A stretch of 64,000 nt of DNA, taken from positions 186,001 to 250,000 of the forward strand of contig JAOTOM010004838.1 in NCBI GenBank assembly GCA_034440615.1, given 5' to 3'. The notes below the pieces were generated by a model. The model made no database searches, had not been told where the DNA came from, and saw nothing but the letters and a program-made list of their open reading frames with translations. The position numbers and the translations under genes are program-made. Positions 57,501 through 64,000 of this stretch are shown in pieces (positions within the stretch are counted from its first letter, which is position 1; each line of letters begins with the position of its first letter). This DNA comes from Ashinkailepas kermadecensis (Eukaryota > Arthropoda > Thecostraca > Neolepadidae).

Positions 57501-60500
57501 ATCGGGTATCCTTGTATCTTGTACCTGCCCAATGTTTCTTTAGTCCTTTTCTGGTACGTCTTTCCCCAGGCTATCCCGCAAGGGCGCCAGCTTTCCCTGA
57601 GACGTGCTAGGCGAGCACGCGGAACCTAGCCCCACAAAGGCGTCGGCTTCGGCTGGTGACGTGCTTGGCGAGCACGCGGACCTTAGCTGTGCATCCTTTC
57701 CCTCCCCATCCCATTGTCCATTCGGTGTCAACTTATGTCTTATGTCTTCCTTCAACCCTGCAACAACAACCCCTCCCATGTACTGGCAGGTAGGCCAGTT
57801 TCCCCTGGTGTTCCCGTCCGCTCAGTTTTATCGGGGTAGTCTCGCCCCCTCTGCCCATCCCCCGGGGTTGACAGCGTCCTGGAGGCTGAGGTCCTCCGTC
57901 GCACGGTGCTAGTTGTGACGGGGGAGCAACGCGCCTCTTTGGTCCCGATATCCCGGAGGGGCGGACGGGCCCGTAGGACCCCATACGACTTGTCGACTAC
58001 GACATAGCGACTTGTTGCCTCAGGCCGAAGGTCTGGGCCCCGGCCCAGTGGCCTGGCCGGCAGGGGTCAAGGGGTGGGCGGCGCTGGATCCCGGTCGGGG
58101 TGGTGAGTCTCTCATTCCCGACCGGGTGATGGCATCGCCTGCCCCGTGTAGCTCATCGGGCGCTTGGCGTCGTCTCGTCCGCTGGACTCAGGCGTCCCCC
58201 AGTTGGCCCCCATGTGGTGGGGCGCCTCGAGAAGCGAAAAACACACTGCATGGCATCTGCAAATAACATAAATACTCCTGGTCCCTTTCGTAGGGACCAG
58301 ACCGACCATTCCCTACGCGGAGATCGGGACCACCCCACCGAACGTACTCCCGGCCTTCGTGTCCTTGTCTTCAGAGGAAAAAGTATTGCATCGCTATACG
58401 GACAAACAACGTTATCCTGACTCAACAGAACCGATTTACCTCCGGAGATAAGAGTGGGTTACGTACGGGTCAAGGTACGATAATTTCTTCCGAGCTTCAT
58501 GCGTTGCTTCAAGTGCCAAAGGTTCAAACGCACTACCCAATATTGTCGTAACCGCCTCGTGTGCAGCAAGTGACATGAACATTCTGCTGAAAATTGCTCC
58601 TCTGAAAATCTGTTGTATCAACTGCGGTGAAGGACGGGATCCGCACACCTCGTACGACCGCGCGTGTCCGAATTATATTAAAGAAAGGGAGATTATCTCA
58701 ATAAAGCACACCACAACGATTACGTTTACGGTGGCCAGGGCCAGGCTATGAAAGGTCGCACCTCAGCATTTCTTACTCTTCAAAAACCAAATCTTTACGT
58801 CCCACAATACATACAACGCAGCAAGCCATCTGAGCTGATTTCACAACTCACGGCTCTCCTTCGAACTTAGCTGCTACTCAGTTTCATGTTATGTATCCCT
58901 TTCAATGATAGTCATGCCGAATCCCATATCATGTTCTGAAGAATATAACAGTTATGGGCGCTAGATAACCACTAGCAGTTCAGACGCCCTTAAGCCCAAA
59001 TAAACAAACGAACAAAGCCCTCTTATTATCAATATCTTCACGGCCATTTAAATTATTGGCTGGGATAAGCCGTGTGAGTTGTGTGATGGGATATAGCCGG
59101 ATAATTCAGGGACCAGGTAGTGAGACTACTAATTGATCTCGTGTAGTGTCGGCCAACGTAGGAACTGAGGCCCAATTGAGGTTTGTTGAAATTGAATTCC
59201 TCTCGTTGGTGTAAATTTCAGTATCAAAGCACAAATCTAGCTAGCTAGAATGATGCATGCACAACCAGCTTAATGTTTAGAAGTATGGGCAGCCATAGCA
59301 AAATTGTGATTCCGTATATTTTGCAGAGGTGCACATCTGTATTCCCCTGTGGGTTCCCATGCATCCAGTGGTACAACCTATGGCAGGGTTGTTGTTTTAT
59401 ATACTTTTTTGTTTGTTGGGGTGGGGGTGGACAAGTGTCCCCTCAATGTTTGCTTTGCCTCACAAATGACTTCAACTTCTAGCATGGGACCCTATGGAGT
59501 GTGCCCCCCCCCCAATCTATTTTACCCTGTCCATTGCCTTTCGTGTATTTCACCCTCCCCAACAATTTTCATAAATCAACACCCATGACCAAGGAATAGT
59601 ATTTTCATAAGTGTGTTCTTCATGTCCTGGATTGGGATTGGGTCATAAGTGTGTTCTTAATGTGCCCTTCCCATCCACCACCAAGCCCCCGCCTCTCACC
59701 TCCCACCCGTCCTCCAACCTCCCCTCGCCTCCGCCACGTACCGGCCCCACCTCCAAATCCCTCCTCGCCCTGAACCCTCCCCGCTTCCCGGGAGTTAGAC
59801 TTCGCCTTCGCACTGAGCCTTCGCCTTCGCACTCAGCCTCTACTTCCGCGCCTCCACCGCCGTCCCGTGGCACAAATTGCCACCACGAAGCCCCCGCCTC
59901 TCACACCCGTCCGTCCTCCAACCTCCCCTCGCCTCCGCCACGTATCGGCTGGTTGGTTGGTTATTGGTTTTACGACACGTCGACCGTTGAGTCATGTAGC
60001 GTCGCCAATCTCTCACGCCGATTGGTCTCGGGCGAAGAGTAGCGACAGGTGAGACTCGAACCCACAACCTTTCGATTGTGAGACGAGCATCTTACCCCTA
60101 GACCACTCGTCCCCGCCACGTACCGGCCCCACCACCAAATCCCTCCTCTCCACGTCCTCTCTCCCTGAACCCTCCCCGCTTCCCGGGAGTCAGACTTCGC
60201 CTTCGCACTCAGCCTCAGCCTGGCACAAATTGCCACCACCAAGCCCACCAAGCCTCTCACCTCCCGTCCGTCCTCCAACCTCCCCTCGCCTCCGCCACGT
60301 ACCGGCCCCACCTCCAAATCCATTTTCTCCCTGAACCCTCCCCGCTTCCCGGGAGTCAGACTTCGCCTTCGCACTCAGCCTCTATTTCCGCGCCTCCACC
60401 GCCGTCCCGTGGCACAAATTGCCCAATTCAAGCCTCCGAGGCTAGCTTCACTTACCAAGAAGCCGAATGGCGGGTCCGCGAAGCGAGCGCGGCTCGTCGA

Positions 60501-63500
60501 GATGGAGAGGACCCTAACGAAGAGTCGCCAAGGGGCTGATAAGGCTCCACCCCAAAGACCGGCCAGCCCATCGCCGCGACGGCGAGTGGAAGGACCGGCC
60601 CCATGTACCATGGGCCCTCCCCCGCCCCCGCCCCCGCCCCCGCCCCCGCCCCGGCTCGGCCCCCAGAAGAGAGGTCTGCCATCGTCTGGCTCGCCGCCGG
60701 ACCAAGGATCGCTGAGTTCCCGCCCTAGAACTCAGTCCCTTGGACCGAGTGGCGGTGAGTCCTCTAAGGAACCGGCTAGTTCGTGGGCTCCGGTTAGTTC
60801 GTCGTGAACCGTCCTGTTTTACCCCCATTTTAAAAATAGCTCTCTATACAAGCCGTTTTACAATGGAATTGTAGGGGTTTTAGAAGCAATGCCCATGGCT
60901 TGCAGGTAATGGTGAACAAGGTCTGTCCGGTGGCGTTCTGCCTACAGGAAACAAAGCTGTCGCCGGACACTGTAATCCAAGTAAAATGCTACACCCTCCA
61001 CCGGAAGGAAGTAGTATTTGACACTGTCTCCCATGGTGGCGTGCTACTAGACATCCACCATAGTGTTCCATCGCAGCCACTAGTTGTGAACACACGCCTC
61101 CAAGCCGTCGCCGCCAGGGTGCACTTTGGTCGGCAAATGATTTAACTATCCAGTATTTACCTGCCTCCCGGAACTTCATTCCCATTTACTGAGCTCAAAC
61201 TTCTTTGTTCTCAGCTCCCTGAACCGGTTTTAATTTTAGGCGACTTTAATTCACATCACACCGTTTGGGGATGTGAAGATGTCAACGGGCGTGGACGTCT
61301 TATGTCGCAGTTTTTTCACGAGGAGTCGTTATGTATTTTAAACACAGGTACCAGAATTCACTTTAGTATGCCATCTGGACAAACTTCAGCGTTAGACCTC
61401 AGTGTCTCTAGTCCTCAGCTTGTGCAATATTTTAATTGGTTGGTGGACACTGACCCTATGGGAAGCGACCACTTTCCAGTATGGCTGGAGCACCGTGACG
61501 TCCTGTCCTTGGGCAGGGGCCGCAGCGATGGAATCTTCGCAAAGCAAACTGGACTGATTATGCAACACAAATAGAAATAGCTTGCTCTGCTGATGGGCAG
61601 GAGAAAATACAGTGTATAGAACAGTTCACATAACTGCTCCTACATTCTGCATCCACATGCATACCCCGCACCTCCGGTGCCCCCCCCGCCGTACCCCAGT
61701 GCCGTGATGGACGGAGGAATGCGGAGACGCCATCCGCGCAGGGAAGCGGGCATATCGCAAATTTAGTAAAAATAGCAACACTGGAAATATGGTCGCCTTT
61801 CTGAGGCCAGGGCCTTGGCACGACGCACTTTTCGGGCAGCAAAACAGCTATCATGGCGAGAATATTTGGGCGAAATAAACAAGCATACCCGAACTTTTTC
61901 TTTTTGCCGTGAACACAAAAGACCGCCACGGCAGTATTTTTGCCGTGAACACATTTTATTTATCCAGCCCACTTCTGCGAGATATTCTAAGTTGTCTTAC
62001 CGCTGTGCACCGCTTGGGACGACGGGTGGTTCTGTGTTGGCTTCCTGGCCATGTTGGAATTGCTGGGAACGAGTTGGCGGACGCCGCGGCGAAGCGAGTA
62101 GCGAATGCTTCGTGCACTCGGTCGCTGCCACTTCCCACCACGAACCATTACCAACATATTTCCACCTTTCTTCTCAACAAGTGGCAAACAATGTGGGACG
62201 TGACCCATGCGAACACACTGAGTGCCATCAAGTCCCGTCTGGAACCGTGCGGTTCGTATCGTCGTATGCTTAGGAAATCAGAGGTGACACTGTGTCGTCT
62301 CTGCATAGGGCACAGTTACACCACGCGCGGTTACCTGCTGTGCGTTGGGGACAGACCCCAGGGTGCCAGATGTCGATCACCACTTACAGTTGACCATGTT
62401 TTGGTCTCGTGCCTTTATATGCTGACGAACGTAGACGTTATTTTGGGTCTCTCCAGATGGCTTCTCTTAGCAATGCTCTTTCCAACAGCTCTCCCGTTGT
62501 CCAATCTGGACGACTGATGGATTTCTGATCCGAAGTGTCATTTTCAACTTTATATGGCCTTCATTGATATGCATGACATGCAAACTATGTAACAAAATAA
62601 AACGATGCAGACGGTGTCCATGATGTGATGCTTGGTACTTCTTCTAACAGCATTTCCATGATCGTATGAGAAATAGCTGCAATATGACCAGAGCAGTCAA
62701 AGCGCCCGAAAGCCCAAATAACTAACTAACTAACCATCCCCAAGCTGTTTTGCGTGTCCCACACCGAACCTACACTTCATTTTCTGTATCGCCGCTCTGA
62801 ATCTCCCCCGCTGTAAGTGTCTAGTGCGCGTGTCTGCTCGCACTTATCGGAGCCGCGCCTTCTGGTCTCCCCCGCTATACATGTCCAGTCTGAGTGTCGG
62901 CTTGCTCCGCCCGCCTCGCACTGACCGGAGCCGAATCGCCGCCCTGAATCTCCCCTGTTGTAAGTGCCTAGTCTGAGTGTCTGCTCGCTCCGCCCACCTC
63001 GCAATGATCGGAGCCGCGCCGCCTGGTCTCCCCCGATGTACATGTCCAGTCTGAGTGTCTGCTCGCTCCGCCCGCCTCGCAATGCTGCTCGCTCCGCCCA
63101 TCTCGCAATGACCGGAGCCGCCACTTCTGGTCTCCCCCGCTATACATGTCCAGTCTGAGTGTCTGCTCGCTCAGCCCACCTCGCAATGACCGGAGCCGCG
63201 CCGCCTGGTCTCCCCCGATGTACATGTCCAGTCTGAGTGTCTGCTCGCTCCGCCCGCCTCGCACTGACCGGAGCCGCGCCGTCTGGTCTCCCCCGATGTA
63301 CATGTCTAGTCTGAGTGTCGGCTCGCTCCGCCCGCCTCGCACTGACCGGAGCCGCGCCGTCTGGTCTTTGGCCAGTTCGCCATGATGCACCCGGCCACAT
63401 TCCAAGAGATCTTCAGCACCACCATCGGCTACATGGTGGACCGCATCAACCGCAACAGCGCCCTCCAGATCGTTGCCAACAGCTTCCTGGCCAACGCGCC

Positions 63501-63573
63501 CACTTCGCCCATCTTCGCCACCATCCTGGTGGAGTACCTGCTCAACCGGATGGCCGAGATGGGCAGCAACCAG
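45365..63573 (+). CDS. TRRAP: TRRAP, 5' part of the gene (11 coding exons, continues beyond the window)
   Basis: TRRAP is the very large PIKK-family pseudokinase scaffold that recruits SAGA and TIP60/NuA4 acetyltransferase complexes to activators in the nucleus. Joining 45,365-45,547, 46,199-46,309, 47,024-47,212, 49,104-49,298, 51,364-51,525, 51,782-52,022, 52,733-52,937, 54,071-54,241, 55,456-55,732, 56,676-56,894 and 63,376-63,573 gives 717 codons without a stop. Recognisable blocks include ENVLVCLRIIIEMHKQF, SLKVLAELPIIVVLMYQLYK, AAQIKTLSFLAYII, LAYSTLADLIHHVRQHLP, IQTMSCKLLLNLVDCIR, EEKEVLEHFAGV and LQIVANSFLAN. These are in the same order and spacing as in animal TRRAP, which is about 3,800 residues. 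Only N-terminal helical (HEAT-like) repeats are present here; FAT and pseudokinase domains lie downstream. Exon GC is high. Many introns hold tandem arrays at the splice junctions. Confidence 0.96.
46199..46309 (+). CDS. TRRAP: TRRAP exon 2 (residues 62-98)
   Basis: Preceded by TGTGTTTCAG and followed by GTGAGT, phase 0. Reads FIVNHAAFPQFLDLFVKTCL and ends AEYNVQ. It corresponds to the 'L-F-x-L-F-L' helix pair of the first HEAT-like units. Confidence 0.92.
46740..46872 (+). mobile_element. I-clade LINE 3' tail in TRRAP intron 2
   Basis: Contains GGGCGCTAAATGACC, then GCGCCCTTAAGCCCAAATAA and an AATC/AATA-type tail. The same 3' end is seen at 58,950-59,012 and 62,690-62,735. Only the extreme 3' end is present. 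Confidence 0.7.
47024..47212 (+). CDS. TRRAP: TRRAP exon 3 (residues 99-161)
   Basis: Acceptor GTTCTGGCAG, donor GAG|GTAGGT, phase 0. Reads QLRKLVLDMLHRAP and, later, ENVLVCLRIIIEMHKQF, ending RPAHTPE. Its last 21 nt plus the donor are the first unit of the 44-bp array in intron 3. Confidence 0.95.
47192..48499. repeat. 44-bp minisatellite carrying the exon 3 donor site
   Basis: The unit is CGACCGGCACACACTCCTGA plus GGTGGGCGCAGTGGGCTGTAGCTC. CGACCGG anchors lie at 47,192 (inside exon 3), 47,236, 47,280 and 47,324, exactly 44 bp apart, and go on to about 48,490, roughly 29 copies. Each unit repeats the last 21 exon bases and a GT donor. Most donors are GTGGGC; about eight are GTACGT, which looks as good as the native GTAGGT. 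Some units at 47,595-47,695 are shortened. 44 is not a multiple of three. Confidence 0.97.
48500..49103. other. Remainder of TRRAP intron 3
   Basis: Unique AT-rich intron sequence ending in GGTTCGTGTGCAG. No other feature recognised. Confidence 0.7.
49104..49298 (+). CDS. TRRAP: TRRAP exon 4 (residues 162-226)
   Basis: Acceptor CGTGTGCAG, donor TCTCG|GTGGGT, phase 0. Begins IQQFLTFVKSIYKELP, matching the conserved block that follows H-K-Q-F in animal TRRAP. Ends RRNADGNAIS, a variable linker. The donor is the first of a tandem series. Confidence 0.93.
49291..50085. repeat. 70-bp minisatellite carrying the exon 4 donor site
   Basis: TCTCGGTGGGTGG, the exon 4 end plus donor, recurs at 49,294 (authentic), 49,338, 49,408, 49,478, 49,548, 49,618 and 49,688, and on to about 50,057. 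That is about 13 copies, mostly 70 bp apart. Each unit contains a 26-bp sub-repeat (CGCAGCCGCAGAGGTGTG) twice; the first unit lacks one sub-repeat and is 44 bp. Every unit repeats the G|GTGGGT donor. Confidence 0.97.
50086..51363. other. Remainder of TRRAP intron 4
   Basis: Unique sequence; no element recognised. Ends in CGTCTTGTTGCAG before exon 5. Confidence 0.7.
51364..51525 (+). CDS. TRRAP: TRRAP exon 5 (residues 227-280)
   Basis: Reads YNLLPKAVLSLKVLAELPII then VVLMYQLYKQNVHQDVAEF and ends QPSQQ before GTCAGT, phase 0. The SLKVLAELP helix is among the most conserved parts of the TRRAP N-terminus. Confidence 0.96.
51782..52022 (+). CDS. TRRAP: TRRAP exon 6 (residues 281-360 plus 1 nt)
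   Basis: Acceptor TCCCATTTCAG, donor CTGA|GTGAGT, phase 1. Contains FMAAQIKTLSFLAYIIKIYQ and AHLRKEILIAARYIL. The split Lys codon (A + AG) joins to exon 7 and restores the exact length of other animal TRRAPs at this point. Confidence 0.94.
52484..52775. repeat. TRRAP: Degenerate triplication of the exon 7 acceptor and exon start
   Basis: The authentic block (TCCCTCCACCAAAGATTGTG, then GTACCCCCTCAG and exon 7 GAGTTTGTGCCGTACATGGA) has a second copy 106-110 bp upstream. There, GTATCTCCACCAGGATGTGTG leads to GTACCCCGACAG and AGTTTGTGACGTGCATGGAG. A shorter third copy is at about 52,484-52,515. The second copy still encodes EFVTCMEKLFDDF before a stop (TGA at 52,680). Confidence 0.85.
52733..52937 (+). 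CDS. TRRAP: TRRAP exon 7 (residues 361-428 plus 2 nt)
   Basis: Acceptor CGTACCCCCTCAG, donor CCAC|GTGAGT. Reads FVPYMEKLFDETILLG, then LAYSTLADLIHHVRQHLP and ends KNIHDESQPT. An alternative acceptor 23 nt upstream (GATTGTGCAG) would shift the frame relative to exon 6, so this start is preferred. Confidence 0.94.
52978..53380. repeat. 28-bp minisatellite in TRRAP intron 7
   Basis: Unit GAGGCTGGGTGGTGGTGTATCAGCTGAG, about 14 copies spaced exactly 28 bp, with alternating GAGGAGG and GGGGAGG variants. It begins about 40 bp after the donor. The intron start (GTGAGTGCACACCAGCCGG) resembles a diverged unit (GGGAGTGCACCAGCTGGGG at 53,390), so this array may also have grown from the donor region. Confidence 0.95.
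54071..54241 (+). CDS. TRRAP: TRRAP exon 8 (residues 429-485 plus 2 nt)
   Basis: Acceptor CTCGGTCGCCAG, donor AAGAA|GTGAGT. Completes the Thr codon left by exon 7, then reads IQTMSCKLLLNLVDCIRNRT and RMLEVFVQKFKTIAQ, ending LAAK. Matches the central conserved block of the TRRAP N-terminal region. Confidence 0.95.
54565..55455. repeat. 39-bp minisatellite ending at the exon 9 acceptor
   Basis: Unit GTGACCATGTGACCCCTCACC plus ATGCAGGTCACTGCCCGT, about 21 copies with exact 39-bp spacing (ATGCAGG at 54,791, 54,830 and 54,869). Each unit ends in an acceptor-like CCCTCACCATGCAG. The last unit merges into the real acceptor CCCCTCACCCGACAG at 55,441-55,455. The first is preceded by a decoy copy of the acceptor plus exon start (CACCCGGCAG|CGGCACGG at about 54,567-54,584). 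39 is a multiple of three and the frame is open through several units. Confidence 0.95.
55456..55732 (+). CDS. TRRAP: TRRAP exon 9 (residues 486-578)
   Basis: Begins with a low-complexity Ser/Pro/Asp/Ala linker of about 60 residues, where vertebrate TRRAP has a Pro-rich linker. It then reads SVVDCRNLVKTLICGVKTIT and WGCASCK before GTGAGT. The linker is GC-rich and variable; the tail is strongly conserved. Confidence 0.93.
55714..55880. repeat. 35-bp repeat carrying the exon 9 donor site, five copies
   Basis: TGCAAG|GTGAG recurs as TGCAAGGTGAG (55,727, authentic), TGCAAGGTGAG (55,762), TGCAAGATGAG (55,797), TGCAGGGCGAA (55,832) and TGCAAGGCGTG (55,867), each exactly 35 bp apart. Only the first two keep a full GT donor. 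The flanking CTGGGGCTGCGCCTCG part repeats too, so exon sequence as well as intron was duplicated. Confidence 0.93.
55881..56675. other. Remainder of TRRAP intron 9
   Basis: Unique sequence without recognised elements; ends GTCTCGTGACCGGCAG. Confidence 0.7.
56676..56894 (+). CDS. TRRAP: TRRAP exon 10 (residues 579-651)
   Basis: Reads VSGDAASTQKAQSRQFSPSE, LVFIRLVHWALLALDIY, a Gly/Gln/Ala/Pro linker, and ends REEKEVLEHFAGV before GTGAGT, phase 0. The linker holds the variable insert seen at this place in other animals. Confidence 0.94.
56895..57490. other. Start of TRRAP intron 10
   Basis: No coding signal. A weak repeat with CAGCAGGTGTGCTGAAGTGA-like words lies at about 57,295-57,410. Confidence 0.6.
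57500..59015 (+). pseudogene. I-clade LINE copy: ORF1 remnant and 3' tail
   Basis: About 58,440-58,680 encodes RVGYVRVKVR, then after a stop FMRCFKCQRFKRTTQYC and, after a frameshift, CINCGEGRDPHTSYDRACP. These are the CCHC zinc knuckles of I/Jockey-type ORF1 (gag-like) proteins, which coat the LINE RNA. At least two stops and one frameshift kill it. Endonuclease, reverse transcriptase and RNase H are missing. After 58,940 come the 3' end GCGCTAGATAACC...GCCCTTAAGCCCAAATAAAC and a tail of AAAC/AACG repeats. Confidence 0.8.
59016..59650. other. No gene; one transposon end
   Basis: AT-rich sequence. The segment to 59,587 (AATTTTCATAAATCAACACCCATG) resembles the right end of the CAGGGGCGTCGATTT family. 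Nothing else recognised. Confidence 0.5.
59655..60410 (+). promoter_or_regulatory. Tandem 5' monomers of the I-clade LINE
   Basis: Three copies of a pyrimidine-rich unit of about 190-220 bp. Each ends in GGCACAAATTGCC (about 59,870, 60,224 and 60,410) and contains TCCTCCAACCTCCCCTCGCC, CCACCTCCAAATCC and TTCCCGGGAGTTAGACTTCG-type words. ORF1 begins right after the third. Repeated 5' units feeding into ORF1 resemble the promoter monomers of some LINEs. The second monomer is split by a SINE. Confidence 0.7.
59949..60112 (-). mobile_element. Full-length tRNA-derived SINE in LINE 5' monomers
   Basis: Nearly identical to 43,133-43,294. CCGCCACGTATCGG (59,935-59,948) and CCGCCACGTACCGG (60,113-60,126) form a 14-bp target duplication with one change. 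Box A and box B are intact. It inserted after the monomer array existed. Confidence 0.93.
60409..60807 (+). pseudogene. I-clade LINE ORF1, truncated
   Basis: A 132-codon frame starting AQIAQFKPPRLASLTKKPN. It holds a run of 12 prolines (from a CCCCGC hexamer repeat at about 60,614-60,650) and is Ser/Pro-rich after that. It ends before any zinc knuckle, so the RNA-binding part seen at 58,490-58,680 has been lost. Confidence 0.6.
60861..61574 (+). pseudogene. I-clade LINE endonuclease domain
   Basis: Reads QWNCRGFRSNAHGLQVM, CLQETKLSPD, ILGDFNSHHTVWGCEDVNGR, SALDLSVSS and GSDHFPVW. These carry the Asn, Glu, Asp/Asn and Ser-Asp-His residues of the AP-endonuclease-like (EEP) fold that nicks target DNA. 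One in-frame TAA lies at 61,143-61,145; otherwise the frame is continuous. Confidence 0.9.
61640..61905 (+). pseudogene. LINE ORF2 linker after the endonuclease; reverse transcriptase missing
   Basis: Fragments CIPRTSGAPPAVPQ and RARALARRTFRAAKQLSWRE match the basic linker normally found between endonuclease and reverse transcriptase. About 1.5-2 kb of reverse transcriptase expected next is absent: the RNase H region starts directly. The 17-mer TTTTTGCCGTGAACACA is present twice at the join (61,908 and 61,937). Confidence 0.75.
61909..62520 (+). pseudogene. I-clade LINE RNase H domain and C-terminal Cys/His motif
   Basis: Reads LCWLPGHVGIAGNELADAAA, the conserved end of LINE RNase H with the catalytic Asp in ELAD. 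It then reads VTLCRLCIGHSYTTRGYLL and LTVDHVLVSC, the Cys/His tail of I-clade ORF2. RNase H in ORF2 separates I-clade elements from Jockey and CR1. The first half of the RNase H fold is missing. Confidence 0.88.
62521..62735 (+). mobile_element. I-clade LINE 3' UTR and tail
   Basis: Ends AAAGCGCCCGAAAGCCCAAA and a TAACTAACTAACTAAC tail, matching the 3' ends at 46,872 and 59,012. It marks the 3' end of the 59.65-62.73 kb LINE copy. Confidence 0.8.
62795..63375. repeat. 78-bp minisatellite abutting the exon 11 acceptor
   Basis: CTGGTCTCCCCCGATGTACA recurs at 63,205 and 63,283, and CTGGTCTTTGGCCAG at 63,361, exactly 78 bp apart. About seven units lie upstream. Units contain CATGTCCAGTCTGAGTGTCT and GCTCGCTCCGCCCGCCTCGC. 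The last partial unit supplies the sequence right up to the functional CAG at 63,375. Each full unit has a similar pyrimidine tract and ATGTCCAG. Confidence 0.95.
63376..63573 (+). CDS. TRRAP: TRRAP exon 11 (residues 652-717)
   Basis: Reads FAMMHPATFQEIFSTTIGYM, NSALQIVANSFLANAPTS and FATILVEYLLNRMAEMGSNQ before GTGCGG. Strongly conserved, phase 0. The last exon visible in the window. Confidence 0.95.
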
Positions 63574-64000
63574 GTGCGGGCTGGTCGGCGGCTGGTGGTG
63601 GTCGGTCGGCGGCCGGACCGAGGTTTCCGTGTACGCCTACGGCTGGAATGTCGGGTGGATCTGGTGCACTTTTAGCGCATGTGTTGATTGTTTCGTTTTC
63701 ATTTGACGTGAGCTCACTGTCACAAATGCAACTTAGCTGTGATCATCCTTGATGTTTTAGTCCAGTCATTGCATTACATGTGTGAACAACGCTGCGAATT
63801 TGTTCACGAGCAGTCTATGACTAAAAATGAATGTTGAAACCAGTGGAAAAGTATGGTATTTAATTGACCCTGATCCTTGCATAACAATTAAATGAAATCG
63901 TATTATATTACTATAATGCCTTCTGTGCTGACATTGCTCGCCCTCCGTGGTGAAAATTTGCATTTGAAGCTATGTATAGTCCTGATGCTCGGAACAGCAT
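63574..64000. other. Start of TRRAP intron 11
   Basis: Non-coding sequence after the donor; no further exon seen before the window ends. Confidence 0.7.

Noticed and set aside
61815..62273. 152-codon ORF as an intact host gene
   Set aside because: Its first part is the LINE linker and its second part is out of frame with the RNase H domain. It is a junction product of the LINE deletion.

Overview
This is a repeat-dominated stretch of a eukaryotic, probably arthropod, nuclear genome. It has spliced genes with GT-AG introns, tRNA-derived SINEs, LINEs, a Penelope-like element and hAT-type DNA transposons. Runs of the arthropod telomere-type motif TTAGG/CCTAA lie inside inverted repeats. A crustacean or chelicerate would fit, but the sequence alone does not fix the taxon.

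The one certain host gene is the 5' part of TRRAP (Nipped-A in flies), on the + strand from 45,365 to the window end. TRRAP is the pseudokinase scaffold of the SAGA and TIP60/NuA4 histone acetyltransferase complexes. Eleven coding exons (2,151 nt, 717 codons) join in frame with consensus splice sites and cover only the N-terminal helical-repeat region. Six of its ten introns carry tandem arrays. In introns 3, 4 and 9 the repeat unit contains the authentic 5' splice site. In introns 8 and 10 the array runs into or next to the 3' splice site. Before exon 7 the 3' splice site plus exon start is duplicated. I regard this as the most unusual feature of the window.

From 1 to 45 kb I see almost no host coding sequence. 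Three copies (A 2,550-8,147; B about 13,424-24,841; C 30,416-33,343) belong to one large non-autonomous element family. Ends start CAAGGGCGTCGCCAC / CAGTGGCGTCGCCAC, and copies A and C have perfect 8-bp target duplications, the hallmark of hAT elements. Inside are long arrays of a 21-bp unit (A, B) and a degenerate unit of about 20 bp (A, B, C). A interrupts a CR1/L2-like LINE, C interrupts a Penelope-like element, and B is nested and rearranged. At the left edge of B a near-perfect palindrome (13,151-13,799) duplicates part of a candidate protein-coding exon (12,500-13,423) in inverted orientation.

Other pieces are a 35-bp array (about 200-745), a 317-bp satellite (8,899-10,190), a 72-76-bp array (10,340-10,900), a hAT-type element with TCGAAAAC target duplications (16,888-19,209) and another element nested in it, and foldback elements at 36.4-37.9 kb. 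There are also four tRNA-Val-like SINE copies with target duplications and several I-clade LINE copies, including one in TRRAP intron 10 with repeated 5' monomers, endonuclease and RNase H but no reverse transcriptase. Two segments of copy B (22,918-23,100 and 23,405-23,575) look like sequencing or consensus error.
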